Below, piece by piece: positions 54,364 through 62,253 of a DNA stretch of 64,000 nucleotides. Numbering within the stretch: position 1 is the first letter of the stretch; the number at the start of each line of letters is the position of its first letter. Under the pieces are notes generated by a model that saw nothing but the letters and a program-made list of their open reading frames with translations, did not search any database and was not told the DNA's origin. Origin of the DNA: CAVWQV01 sp963757115 (GTDB lineage Bacteria > Pseudomonadota > Alphaproteobacteria > Acetobacterales > Acetobacteraceae); assembly GCA_963757115.1 (NCBI GenBank), contig CAVWQV010000014.1, forward strand, positions 211,416-275,415, given 5' to 3'. The translations under genes and the position numbers were made by a program.

Positions 54364-54582
54364 TCAATGCACCGCCTTGCTCTCGCCCCCGGCCGGCAGG
54401 CGCAGCAGCAAGCGCCCGAGCAGCTCGATGGCGACGCGGGCGCAGACGGAGACGTGCGCCTCCGGGTAGTCCAGTGGCCGCGCTAGCAGCGCTTCCAGGA
54501 GCGCGAGCAGCTCGACGTCGGTGAACGCATCCCGCAGGCCGGGAACCAGCCCGGGCGGCGTGCTGGGGGGCTCCGGGGGCAT
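54364..54582 (-). CDS. Small hypothetical protein
   Basis: About 72 residues, starting MPPEPPSTPPGLVPGLRDAF, then a helical TDVELLALLEALLARPLDYP and VSVCARVAIELLGRLLLRLP. The MPxEPPST start recurs in the RMF-like gene at 61.8-62.3 kb. The helices are amphipathic. The ATG at 54582 is preferred over 54693 because of that shared start. It lies upstream of higB on the same strand. Confidence 0.5.
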   Translation of the reverse strand: MPPEPPSTPPGLVPGLRDAFTDVELLALLEALLARPLDYPEAHVSVCARVAIELLGRLLLRLPAGGESKAVH

Positions 54583-54801
54583 CAGGCGGCCTCCGCCTGC
54601 CAGTCGCGGCAGGATGGCTTCGAGATCGTCCTTGCGCGCGGCACCCCATTCACCGCGCCGAGGGTAGGGGCTTCGAGTTCGCGAAGGGAGCAATGACGTA
54701 CCTCATCTATCGCCCTGCGAGCTGATCGACGACGAAAAGACTACTACGGGATCGAAGTGAAAAAGGTGTAGCGTCCCGGTAACAAATAAGGAAACGCCGA
54801 A

Positions 54802-55167
54802 GTGAACATCACCCGGCTTGCTGTCGCCCTCACCATCAGCCTGACGTGTGGCGCTGGAGTGCCCAAAGCGCACGCCGACCCCCCAGCTAAGCTCGCATTC
54901 GCCTACAGCACAATCAAGGGGTTCGCCAAGGTGGCCGTGTGGAACGATGCGGAGAGCAGCGAGCGCGGTATGGCGATGTTGGCTGCGGGCGACATGGACA
55001 ACGATGACTTGATTAAGGTCAACGAGATGGCGGCATGCATCATACCCAACGGCACACCGATCTTCGTCAGCACGACCGGCTTCATTCACCAAAACGTGGT
55101 GGTGATGAAAGGCAAAAACGAGGGGTGCACCGGCAGCATCTGGTCGTCCGAAGTGCGGGCGAAGTGA
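54802..55167 (+). CDS. Exported hypothetical protein
   Basis: A 121-residue protein with a clear signal peptide (MNITRLAVALTISLTCGAGV, cleavage near AHADP). The mature part has two Cys (MAACIIPNG and GCTGSIW) likely to form a disulfide, and a beta-rich pattern. AAGGAAACG precedes the ATG. A periplasmic location is well supported; function is unknown. Confidence 0.7.
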   Translation: MNITRLAVALTISLTCGAGVPKAHADPPAKLAFAYSTIKGFAKVAVWNDAESSERGMAMLAAGDMDNDDLIKVNEMAACIIPNGTPIFVSTTGFIHQNVVVMKGKNEGCTGSIWSSEVRAK

Positions 55168-55211
55168 TGGCCAACCCAGCATCGGATGTTCACCCTGCCG
55201 CAGATTGACAC

Positions 55212-55381
55212 TCAATACCCCGCGTGCCTCGCGCCACTGACGACAAAGTATGTGTCCCTGGATCCGCATGTTGCGCAGCGGAACGCAACTCAATCAGCGG
55301 CACGTCGCCGCGTCCATCAGCGATCAGGCGGCGCAAATCGGCATTCGCGGAATGCAAACAGGAATTGCAGGTGACGACCAC
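55212..55381 (-). pseudogene. Small two-CxxC zinc-ribbon protein, broken by a one-base deletion
   Basis: The first frame reads VVVTCNSCLHSANADLRRLI then ADGRGDVPLIELR. Adding one T in GCGTTCCGC (about 55299) continues it as FRCATCGSRDTYFVVSGARH before a stop, giving two CxxC pairs about 29 residues apart. The GRGDVPL...(F)RC-x-x-CGSR pattern is a known small-protein type. The GTG at 55381 is a tentative start. Confidence 0.55.
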
Positions 55382-55454
55382 ATCGCTCGTTGTCGAACGG
55401 GGCGTGGGCAGCCCGGCGTCGCTGCCCCATTTCCGGCTGCTCACGGCGGCTGGA

Positions 55455-55757
55455 CTACGGCGAGCGATCCTCAGTGTCGGCGAACCAAATCTCGACGACC
55501 TCTTCCGGGTCAGCCGGCATTCGGTCCGAACGTTCAAGCCTGGACGGAAGTGCTGCGCGCAGTTCCGCTAGCGTGTCGGCCACCATAAGGTAGGCGGTGG
55601 GTTGGCCAGCTGTGAGGCGAGCGATCACCTTGCCGGGATAGGCGGGCTGCTTCTCCATCACCACCCATGCCGCCATTGCTACGGCCTCGGATTGCAGCTC
55701 CGCCGCGGCTTCGGTTGTAACGATCTGGTCGAGCATCTCACCCTTACCGGCCAACAT
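55455..55757 (-). CDS. Small hypothetical protein
   Basis: About 100 residues: MLAGKGEMLDQIVTTEAAAE, a long helix through AVAMAAWVVMEKQP, then VIARLTAGQPTAYLMVADTL and an acidic end PEEVVEIWFADTED. It looks like a complete alpha/beta small protein. The start overlaps the stop of an upstream 24-codon frame (TGATG), suggesting coupling. Confidence 0.5.
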   Translation of the reverse strand: MLAGKGEMLDQIVTTEAAAELQSEAVAMAAWVVMEKQPAYPGKVIARLTAGQPTAYLMVADTLAELRAALPSRLERSDRMPADPEEVVEIWFADTEDRSP

Positions 55758-55831
55758 CAGCGCCGCGGCTTTCGGGCGATGACGTCGGGGCCGACCGGCA
55801 AGGATTGCGGGCGATATAGGTCGAAGATCAT
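55757..55831 (-). CDS. Possible 24-residue upstream peptide
   Basis: MIFDLYRPQSLPVGPDVIAR then KPRR, ending in a TGA that shares bases with the next start. May be a leader peptide for the 55455-55757 gene or the N-terminus of that gene displaced by an indel. Confidence 0.3.
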   Translation of the reverse strand: MIFDLYRPQSLPVGPDVIARKPRR

Positions 55832-56045
55832 TTCGTCTGGACAGTAGCAATTGGCTCGTCGGGAGCGGGCTGCGGGGCAGGGGTTGGGGAAGGGCTTTGA
55901 CCACGTTCTGCACCAGATTTCTGCACGACGTGAGGTGCTGAAATGCGGGGCCTGGAAGTGCAATGCGTTCTGGCCGCCTTTCAAGGCGCTCAAGCGGCGA
56001 GTAGATTGCTTTGCCCGTGGGTTGGAAGATGTCAGGAGTCGGTCA

Positions 56046-56270
56046 ATGGGCAATCTTGTATTGATCGTTATCATTATCATTCTGCTCGGCGGACTTGGCT
56101 ATGGCGGTGGTCTCTATGGCGGTGGTGGGAATCGCTACTGGGGCTCGGCAGCACGACCTGGATATGGCATCGGCGGTGTAATCGGCCTCATTGTTGTCGC
56201 TCTGATTTTGCTCATTTTGCTTGGGATCATCGCAAGCCCGTTCCACACCGGAGTGACCGCGCCAGGCTGA
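56046..56270 (+). CDS. Small Gly-rich hydrophobic protein (DUF3309-like)
   Basis: A 74-residue protein with two membrane helices: NLVLIVIIIILLGGLGYGGG at the start and GGVIGLIVVALILLILLGII at the end, joined by a Gly/Tyr-rich loop (YGGGGNRYWGSAARPGYG). DUF3309-type proteins share this architecture; the assignment is by pattern. The ATG at 56046 is the natural start after AGGAGTCGG. Confidence 0.6.
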   Translation: MGNLVLIVIIIILLGGLGYGGGLYGGGGNRYWGSAARPGYGIGGVIGLIVVALILLILLGIIASPFHTGVTAPG

Positions 56271-56599
56271 TCGTCCTCCTCGCCACAACCAACTTCAGCA
56301 CATAATAGCGTCCCGCCAAAGCAGCGCAGATTACTCGAATACAGGCTTGGCGACTTTCGGCCGATCGTCGCAATCAGCGTCCGGACGGGACAGCAGACGC
56401 CGGCCAAAAAGGGGAGGGACTTCGTGCCGATCCGGTCTTCGCTTTGATGGTGCTATCCGATCGATTGGCCGCACCTCAGTGCCGCAATCCGCTTCGGCCG
56501 GGCGAGGGGCCGCTGCGAGACATGCCAACGACCGCACGGGGTGTCTGTGCAGTGCCTACCCGACGGCCGCTGGCTCGACGCCGATGCAAGCTCGGCACA
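56271..56599. other. Stretch without a supported gene
   Basis: No recognisable gene on either strand; open frames are Arg-rich and lack motifs. Confidence 0.3.
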
Positions 56600-56922
56600 T
56601 CACCGCTTCGGCCGCTTCGCCACAACCACAGGCCCTAACTTCAAGCTTTGCTGCGGCGGTCCGGATGGCGGCTCGGACTCCCGCGCCGGGATCGATGCGC
56701 CCAGCAGCGGCCGCTTGGGCGGCACGCCGATCGTGATCGGCCTCGGCTGCGCAGGCGATAGGCGAGCGCGACCAGCCCGTCGATCGCGGCCTTGTAGGCG
56801 TTGCGGATTTCCTGGTTACGCTCGGCGTCGCGCATGCGCTGGAGGTCGGCGATCATGGCCTCGATGGTGGCGATGGACGGGTCGGGCTGCTTGGCGGTCG
56901 GGGTAGGGGTAGCGGGCTTCAT
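56600..56922 (-). pseudogene. PDPS-family small protein, second copy, frameshifted
   Basis: Shares MKPATPTPTAK and a PDPSIATIEAMIADLQRMRD core with the 51.5 kb copy. After YRLRS the frame is lost (about 56750). One indel restores RPITIGVPPKRPLLG and a tail PQQSLKLGPVVVAKRPKR ending at 56600, which matches the end of the intact copy. Confidence 0.6.
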
Positions 56923-57270
56923 GCAGGCAATCAGGTGATTGCCGGTTCGTGCATGTCAAACGCTGCGAACGAATACATACAACATCCCGGCCGGTGAATG
57001 GTGGATTTCGCCGCATGTTCAATAGACGGTGGCGGTCCCGACCTGATCTTCGGCAATGCTGCCCCACGCCGGGTGGCTTGAAAATCTTACACTTCGTAGA
57101 ATGTCACGCAGCCATATCGCGGCAACCTATTGAGATCTGAGGGCTTTCTCTCCTGGCATGCCGGTTGCGTTGTATCATGCGTTCCACTTGCCTGTTTCAT
57201 CGTGCCCGTGACTACAAGGTGCCCAGTGTCATGACGACAATACGTGCTCAGTGTGACTACACGTGCTAAG
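56923..57270. other. Stretch without a supported gene
   Basis: No convincing coding frame. AT-richer pieces near 57160-57250 with two related copies of GTGC(C/T)CAGTGT precede the terminator hairpin. Confidence 0.3.
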
Positions 57271-57294
57271 CCCGGCCTCTAGGAAGAGGCCGGG
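57271..57294 (+). terminator. Intrinsic terminator hairpin
   Basis: Perfect 10-bp stem CCCGGCCTCT / AGAGGCCGGG with a 4-base loop, followed by TTCTTC. No obvious gene ends just upstream on the plus strand, so it may end a non-coding or unrecognised transcript, or isolate the next gene. Confidence 0.65.
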
Positions 57295-57327
57295 TTCTTC
57301 AGATCGCACCCGCTCCGGAGTTGCGCC

Positions 57328-57612
57328 TTGTCCGACCTGCTCACCTCTCGTCCCCATGTAGCTGTCCGGTTCATGCTCGACGCCGATGCCTCGCCCGGCC
57401 TACTTCCGCGACTGCTACAGCCTTTCGCTAAGCGCGACCTGACACCCGATCGGATGTGGTCGCACCGCAGCGGCGATGTCGTGCATGTCGAGATCGCGCT
57501 GGACGCGATGCTGGCCGAGATCGTGGCGCTTGTGGAAGGCAATCTGCGTCAGGTCGTCGGCGTGCATCGGCTTACACGGGTGCACCCGAGGGCGATCGCC
57601 CGCGCTGCCTGA
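57328..57612 (+). CDS. Small ACT-like domain protein
   Basis: A 94-residue protein: VAVRFMLDADASPGLLPRLL, then QPFAKRDLTPDRMWSHRSGD, VHVEIALDAMLAEIVALVEG and NLRQVVGVHRLTRV. The beta-alpha-beta-beta-alpha-beta order and the D-x-x-PGLLPRLLQPFAKR loop are those of ACT domains, as in the small subunit of acetolactate synthase. It stands alone without an ilv gene. Starts at a TTG, so the 5' end is uncertain. Confidence 0.65.
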   Translation: MSDLLTSRPHVAVRFMLDADASPGLLPRLLQPFAKRDLTPDRMWSHRSGDVVHVEIALDAMLAEIVALVEGNLRQVVGVHRLTRVHPRAIARAA

Positions 57613-57708
57613 CCGGCAACGCCGAAACGTCGGTACCTTGGTTTACTTAATATCAGTATCCGAGGTGCGTATCAGCGCAACAGACGTATTCCATTCAGGG
57701 AATAGATC

Positions 57709-57909
57709 ATGTTTGAGATAGAAAAATCATGGCAGGCAGCGGAACAGGCTGTGTCGAAGAACCGGCAGCAGAAACATCGCCTCCGCGCTCCCCGCCCCAC
57801 AGCCGCCGAAATCGAGAATCTAGTCGCCTCCTATATCGCCGAAGGCCGTGACGTAACCAGGTGCCCGCCCAGGTTCGTGCTCCCAACGAGCAACGCGCAC
57901 GTGTGTTGA
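57709..57909 (+). CDS. Small hypothetical protein
   Basis: A 66-residue basic protein: MFEIEKSWQAAEQAVSKNRQ, QKHRLRAPRPTAAEIENLVA, then SYIAEGRDVTRCPPRFVLPT. The helix followed by an EIENLV-x-SYIA-x-GRDVT segment looks protein-like. The TRCPPRFV stretch recalls short accessory-protein ends in related genomes, but I cannot name a family. Confidence 0.5.
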   Translation: MFEIEKSWQAAEQAVSKNRQQKHRLRAPRPTAAEIENLVASYIAEGRDVTRCPPRFVLPTSNAHVC

Positions 57910-58046
57910 GCACGGCTCGGGGCGGGCGCGCCTCGGCTTCCCCGCAAAGCCGGCATCGGCCGCACCTCTAATGATCGGAGGATCGCCAGTGAGTTGCGGT
58001 AGCCGGCTTCGGACCTGACCTCCCGGGTTTGAGGATAGCTAGCCGG

Positions 58047-58187
58047 CTATTTCGAGGTCGGCTTGGCGCTGGGGTTCGGAGCGTCGGGCTGCGGCCTCAG
58101 AAACGTTCAAGCGGCGGGCGCCAATTTCTTGTCGGCTTTCGGCTTCTTTGCCTCCCGACTGCGGCGCCGCTTGTCGCCCTTGCCCAT
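58047..58187 (-). pseudogene. MGKGDK-family protein, second copy with an internal stop
   Basis: Reads MGKGDKRRRSREAKKPKADK then KLAPAA and a TGA (58107-58109) where the copy at 52.3 kb has TCG (Ser). Downstream the frame still matches (FLRPQPDAP, ending SK), so the stop is recent. The N-terminal 26 residues could still be made. Confidence 0.55.
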
Positions 58188-58439
58188 TCACTTCCCCCGT
58201 CTGTGTGTTGTTGGACCGAGCGGTATCTATACTCCGGCCCGGCCGCCGTCCGCACCTTTCCCTTGCCACCACATGCCGAGCACACAACGCGCCCATCCCG
58301 AGCACTATGCGTGGTGCCGCGCACGACTGGGGTTGGGCATGCCACCGGCGCCCAGATAACTCCACCTTAACCGGAATGAGGTAAGTCGCTTGACCACCCC
58401 GACGCCAGCCCGGCGTCGTTGCTGCGGAGAGACTTGCTG

Positions 58440-58800
58440 ATGACCGAGCGTCTGGTGGACGTGCTGAATGAGCGCAACACGGTCTTGCACGTGATACCCG
58501 TGCCGGCTGATCAGAAAGACGACCGTGACCTGGAGCAAGAGGCCGTCAAGATCGCATCGGAGATGGAGCTAGGACCCGGAACCCGAATGCCCGCGACTGC
58601 ACGCGCGGATACATGTGAGCAGGGGCGGCCCGCTGACCCCCTACGCCGATGCGCTGATCATCAAGCAACAGCAACAAGAAAGGGTTGAGCATCGCCTGCG
58701 CGAGCGAGCCTACTTCCTGTGGCAGCAGGACGGCTGTCAGGATGGTCAACAGGACGCCTACTGGCATCAAGCGCGGGAACTTGAAGGAGCAGCGCCGTAG
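58440..58800 (+). pseudogene. DUF2934-type protein, frameshifted
   Basis: The first frame reads MTERLVDVLNERNTVLHVIP and DLEQEAVKIASEMELGPGTR. Near 58594 one extra A shifts it. The other frame continues LHARIHVSRGGPLTPYADAL, IIKQQQQERVEHRLRERAYF and LWQQDGCQDGQQDAYWHQAR. The RERA(Y)xLW-x-x-DG...YWxxA pattern is that of DUF2934. Repaired length is about 120 residues. Confidence 0.6.
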
Positions 58801-58803
58801 GTT

Positions 58804-58991
58804 TCAGGCCGGCGATCCCGACCAGCCTCCCCGGGCCGCCCGCACCTTGCCTTGCCGCCGCATGCCGAGCACGCAACGCGCTGGCCGCCGACCGCTAAGT
58901 GCGGTTTGCCGCGGGCGTGCTGCTGTGTGGCCTGCATAGTGCGCGCGCCCTCACATTTGGGGCACGTCACCCGCCCGCCGGACCACGGCAA
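58804..58991 (-). pseudogene. CxxC zinc-ribbon protein, copy B, frameshifted near its end
   Basis: Reads LPWSGGRVTCPKCEGARTMQ, ATQQHARGKPHLAVGGQRVA then CSACGGK. One missing G (about 58855) then shifts the frame; restoring it gives GKVRAARGGWSGSPA and a stop at 58804, just clear of the DUF2934 gene. Closely related to copy A. Confidence 0.6.
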
Positions 58992-59007
58992 TTCGCGCTG
59001 CCGCTTG

Positions 59008-59322
59008 TCACCGAGGGCCGCCCATAGCTAACGCCGCCCGCACCTTGCCCTTGCCGCCACAGGGCGAATTGCCTGCGGCGGCCCTGGTGGCGGCTCGGGC
59101 TCCGGCACGCCACGCTTGGGCGGCAGCCCGATGGTGAGTGGCCGAGGCTGAGCTCAGCCGGTAGGCGACCGCCTCAAGCCGGTCGATCGCCGCCTCGTAG
59201 GCGTTACGGATCTCCTGGCTCCGCTCGGTGTCGCGCATGCGCTGGAGGTCGGCGATCATGGCCTCGATGGTGGCGAGCGACGGGTCGGGCTTGGCGGCCG
59301 GGTTAGGGGTAGCTTCATGCGG
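59008..59322 (-). pseudogene. PDPS-family third copy, damaged and fused to zinc-ribbon sequence
   Basis: The core PDPSLATIEAMIADLQRMRD and EIRNAYEAAIDRLEAVAYRL matches the other two copies, but the start (ATGAAG with lost bases) is out of frame and the tail is replaced. One frame reads through PCGGKGKVRAALAMGG, the end of the CxxC zinc-ribbon family. The junction looks like recombination between the two small-gene families. Confidence 0.55.
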
Positions 59323-59410
59323 CTGCCCGCATAAGGGAAGCCAGCTCCGGCGAGGGTAGGAACTCCGGCGCTGCGAAGGTGCGGCACGGCGCACCATGCC
59401 AGACCGAACG

Positions 59411-60674
59411 TCACGGGGAGATCCACCCCACTACCAGGGCAGTAAGACTGAGTCCGGCGAGGGCGAGCCGGTGCCAGCCGAGGCGGGCGAAACCGACGCC
59501 ATAGGCTAGAGCGTGTGCTAGCGGGGGCCACAGCGGCAGGTAGTAGCGGAAGGAAGCCGCCGGGCAGACTATAGCCAAGCTTTGTGGCCGCGAAGAAGAA
59601 GTGGATCGGCAACACGATCGCCATGGCAACCGGTGCAGCCACGGCGATGGCGGCCCGCGCCGCCCCCGCGCCGGTGCGGGCGCGGCGCCACGCGAGCAGC
59701 CCGCCAGCCGCCGCGCCGGCAATCATCGCCCAGCACAGCACCGACGCCGCAAAACCTCCCACGTTCGGGATTGGCCACGTGCCGGTCTGCACGAAGCACC
59801 ATGTGTACCCGAGGGTAAACAGGAATGCAGCCACATAGGGTGCGAAGCCATGGAGCTGACGTACGTGGCCGAACTGCTCGGCGGTAACCGGCACCAGGGC
59901 GTTATAATCCGCGACGATGAACAGGTAAGGGACGGCGCCGCCCATGACGCCGAGAGCCAGAAAGAAGAGCAGGCCGGGGCGGCGGCGCGCCTGCAGCAGG
60001 GAAAACGCGGCGAGCCAAGTGCCGACAGCAAGGCCGGCGTTGGGCTTGGCCCACAGCGCAAGGAGAAGGCCTACCGCGATGCCCGCCAGGCCCAGCCAAT
60101 GCCGTCGGCCTTCGGTGCTGGCGCCCCAATAAGCGAGTCCGCCGCCGAGTATGGCGAGGGTGTCATTAGTGATTTGGCCGGCGACGGCGAGCAGCTTGGG
60201 ACAAAGGGCGAGTACTGCGCAGAAAACAAGCAGCGCCACCCCGTCTCCGCCGAAGTGACGCCGGCCGGCCGCGAGCGCCCCCGCTATGCCGGCCAGCAGC
60301 AATCCCGCCGAAGCCACCCGCATCGGCAAGACCGCCTCGTCCGGCGGGAGCGAGCGGACAAGGAAGAGCCCGAGATAAAGGTAGAAGGGCGACGGGTGCC
60401 CCAGGTAGTTGGGCTGGTCGCCCCAACGGCCCATGTCGTCCTCGCGTAGGACGCGCTGCGCCTCAAACTTAGGCAGTAGCCGGCCAGTCTCTTGCAGGAA
60501 TGCCGCGTAGGAGACGTGCTCCAGCTCGTCGAACAGGTCCGGGTATGGCCGCGTCGCGATCAAGAAAATAGTGATGCCGAAACAAAGAAAGAAGCACAGG
60601 AGCGGAATGGCAGTGCGGCACCCGAGCGCCGGCGCACGCCGCGCCCGGGACGGCACCACGATGCTCGTCCTCAC
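59411..60674 (-). pseudogene. Polytopic GT39/DUF2142-like membrane protein, frameshifted near its end
   Basis: About 420 residues after repair, with ten or more membrane helices. The N-terminal loop PYPDLFDELEHVSYAAFLQE followed by PNYLGHPSPFYLYLGLFLV fits membrane glycosyltransferases acting on lipid-linked sugars. Sense is lost after ATKLGYSLPGG (59550-59556); one base restores SFRYYLPLWPPLAHALAYG and WHRLALAGLSLTALVVGW to 59411. The GTG at 60674 is the likely start. Zinc-ribbon fragments lie on both sides. Confidence 0.7.
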
Positions 60675-60844
60675 AAGTTTGACCTTTGGGTTGGGTACGG
60701 TGGAGGGCCCAGGAGCCCGTGACGGGCGAGTGTTTGTAAGAAGAAGGTCGGCGAGCGTCAATCCGTGAGACACCGGGTCAATCTCAAAATCGCTGAGAGC
60801 CTTCCATTCGTCGAACGTGCGTTCGCCGATGCGATGCGGCGTGA

Positions 60845-60967
60845 TCAGCGGCACCTTCGTCGAACCCACACCGAGGTGCGGCTTGCCGCGGGCGTTCTGC
60901 TGGGTCGCATGCACGTGCGCGCACCCTGGCATTTGGGGCAGGTGACGCGCTCGCCGGGCCATAGCAA
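60845..60967 (-). pseudogene. CxxC zinc-ribbon fragment, copy E
   Basis: LLWPGERVTCPKCQGART, then one missing base shifts the frame. The other frame continues VHATQQNARGKPHLGVGSTK, after which the second CxxC is replaced by an unrelated tail (PHRIGERTFDEWKALSDFEI). So only half of the ribbon remains. DNA is nearly identical to copy A over about 125 bp. Confidence 0.55.
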
Positions 60968-61000
60968 CTCGCGCCGGCGGCTGTCGTGAACCTGCTCACT

Positions 61001-61370
61001 CTCTGGTGGATTGTGTGCATTTAGCATCCGGCACCGCGGCAAGTGAACGGCGCAACGACACTCCAGCCGCATCTTGCTAGACTTTCAGACCATATCCCCC
61101 TCGCTCTCGCCCGTATCGCCCCCTGTTTGAGCAGCATGTCGGCGGTTTGGGGGAGGATGAGCCTGTTTGCAGGCTGAAAAACGGCCGGTTGTGCCGAAAG
61201 CTGGGTGTTCGTCGAGTATTGACACCCGAAACCGAGCGATCTGGTGATTTTAAGGGTTTTCACAATCTGGTTGACGCCGCAATATGCTCGCGCCACGCCG
61301 GGTGATGGCGGCGAAGATACCACCACCAGCTCCGGCGGCGCCAACGCCATGGGCTTGGGGATCGATCCGG
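61001..61370. other. Stretch without a supported gene
   Basis: AT-richer than its surroundings, with a short GGGTGT-n13-GACACCC dyad near 61202. No coding frame that I can support. Confidence 0.35.
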
Positions 61371-61574
61371 TCAGCGAGCTGATGACAGGAACGCCCTGCC
61401 TTCATCCGTCAAACGTATCCCGCGCTCGCTGACTTCAACGAGCCCTTTGGCCTCGCACGAGCGTACGGTGAGCATGTTCGGCGCGGGATTCGATATCGCC
61501 CAAACATCCCCATTCGGCTCATCATCGAGCATCAGAGTGTGCAGGAGTTGCCTTTGCGGTTCCGTCACACGCAT
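61371..61574 (-). CDS. Small hypothetical protein, winged-helix-like
   Basis: A 67-residue protein: MRVTEPQRQLLHTLMLDDEP, then VRSCEAKGLVEVSERGIRLT and DEGRAFLSSAR. The helix, CEAKGLVE, strand and G-I-x-LTDEGRAFL pattern is that of a minimal winged helix such as MarR/PadR-type recognition domains. Probably DNA binding, by pattern only. Confidence 0.6.
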   Translation of the reverse strand: MRVTEPQRQLLHTLMLDDEPNGDVWAISNPAPNMLTVRSCEAKGLVEVSERGIRLTDEGRAFLSSAR

Positions 61575-61779
61575 TCCCGCCTCCCCGGGTTAGGTGAGAC
61601 CTGTCGCTACTTACCCCCCACATCAGGCGCAGCACCTCCGCGCGGCGGCGGATTGTCGGCATGAAACCGGACCGATCCGCTATTGCAAGTCGCTAATGGC
61701 GAGGTTTGCTGGATTATAGTGCACGGTGGGGCTATCGCCCCCGGCCGGCTCGCGCATCAGATACCGGCGCTGCGCCGGC

Positions 61780-62253
61780 TTATTCCTGCTCCCCGTCGCC
61801 ATCCAGGGGTAAACGGTCATGGGCCGCTTTGCGGGCGGCCACGCGTTGCCGCTCGGCGACAAGGTGTTCCGCCGCTTCCTGCTGCGACGGCCAGGGACCG
61901 AACTCCCGGGCGTTGACGATGCACCACCAGCCCTCGTGCGTGTGGAACACCCGGTCGTGGCTAACGTGGTGCTCAGCGCTGCTGCGAGGCGTGCTGTGCG
62001 GCTCGTTGGGCATTAGGCGGCCTCGCCCTGTCCCCTGCTCGGGCGGCGTCGGACCCTGGCCACTATCCTGGGCTGCCGCCTCGTCCCAACCCTTGCGCCA
62101 AGCTTCGCGATCGGCCGAGTTGGGCGGGTAGGGACAATCTTCTGGTGATCTCCCCCGCCGGTATGAGTCGATGCCCTCTGTGATGACACCTCGATCGGGA
62201 AGCGGCGTTTCGGTCAGGTCGCGACCCGTGCTGGGCGGCTCGTCGGGCATCAC
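61780..62253 (-). CDS. RMF-like (CrpP-type) domain protein with a second C-terminal domain
   Basis: A 157-residue protein. Residues 26-61 carry EGIDSYRRGRSPEDCPYPPN and SADREAWRKGWDEAAA, the ribosome-modulation-factor-like pattern (G...C-P-Y...R-x-x-W-x-x-GW) also found in CrpP proteins. After a linker containing LMPNEPHSTPR, which repeats the protein's own start MPDEPPST, a second domain reads HTHEGWWCIVNAREFGPWPS then QQEAAEHLVAERQRV. This looks like a fusion of two genes that each began MP-x-EPxST. The start overlaps the recombinase stop by 4 bases. Confidence 0.65.
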   Translation of the reverse strand: MMPDEPPSTGRDLTETPLPDRGVITEGIDSYRRGRSPEDCPYPPNSADREAWRKGWDEAAAQDSGQGPTPPEQGTGRGRLMPNEPHSTPRSSAEHHVSHDRVFHTHEGWWCIVNAREFGPWPSQQEAAEHLVAERQRVAARKAAHDRLPLDGDGEQE

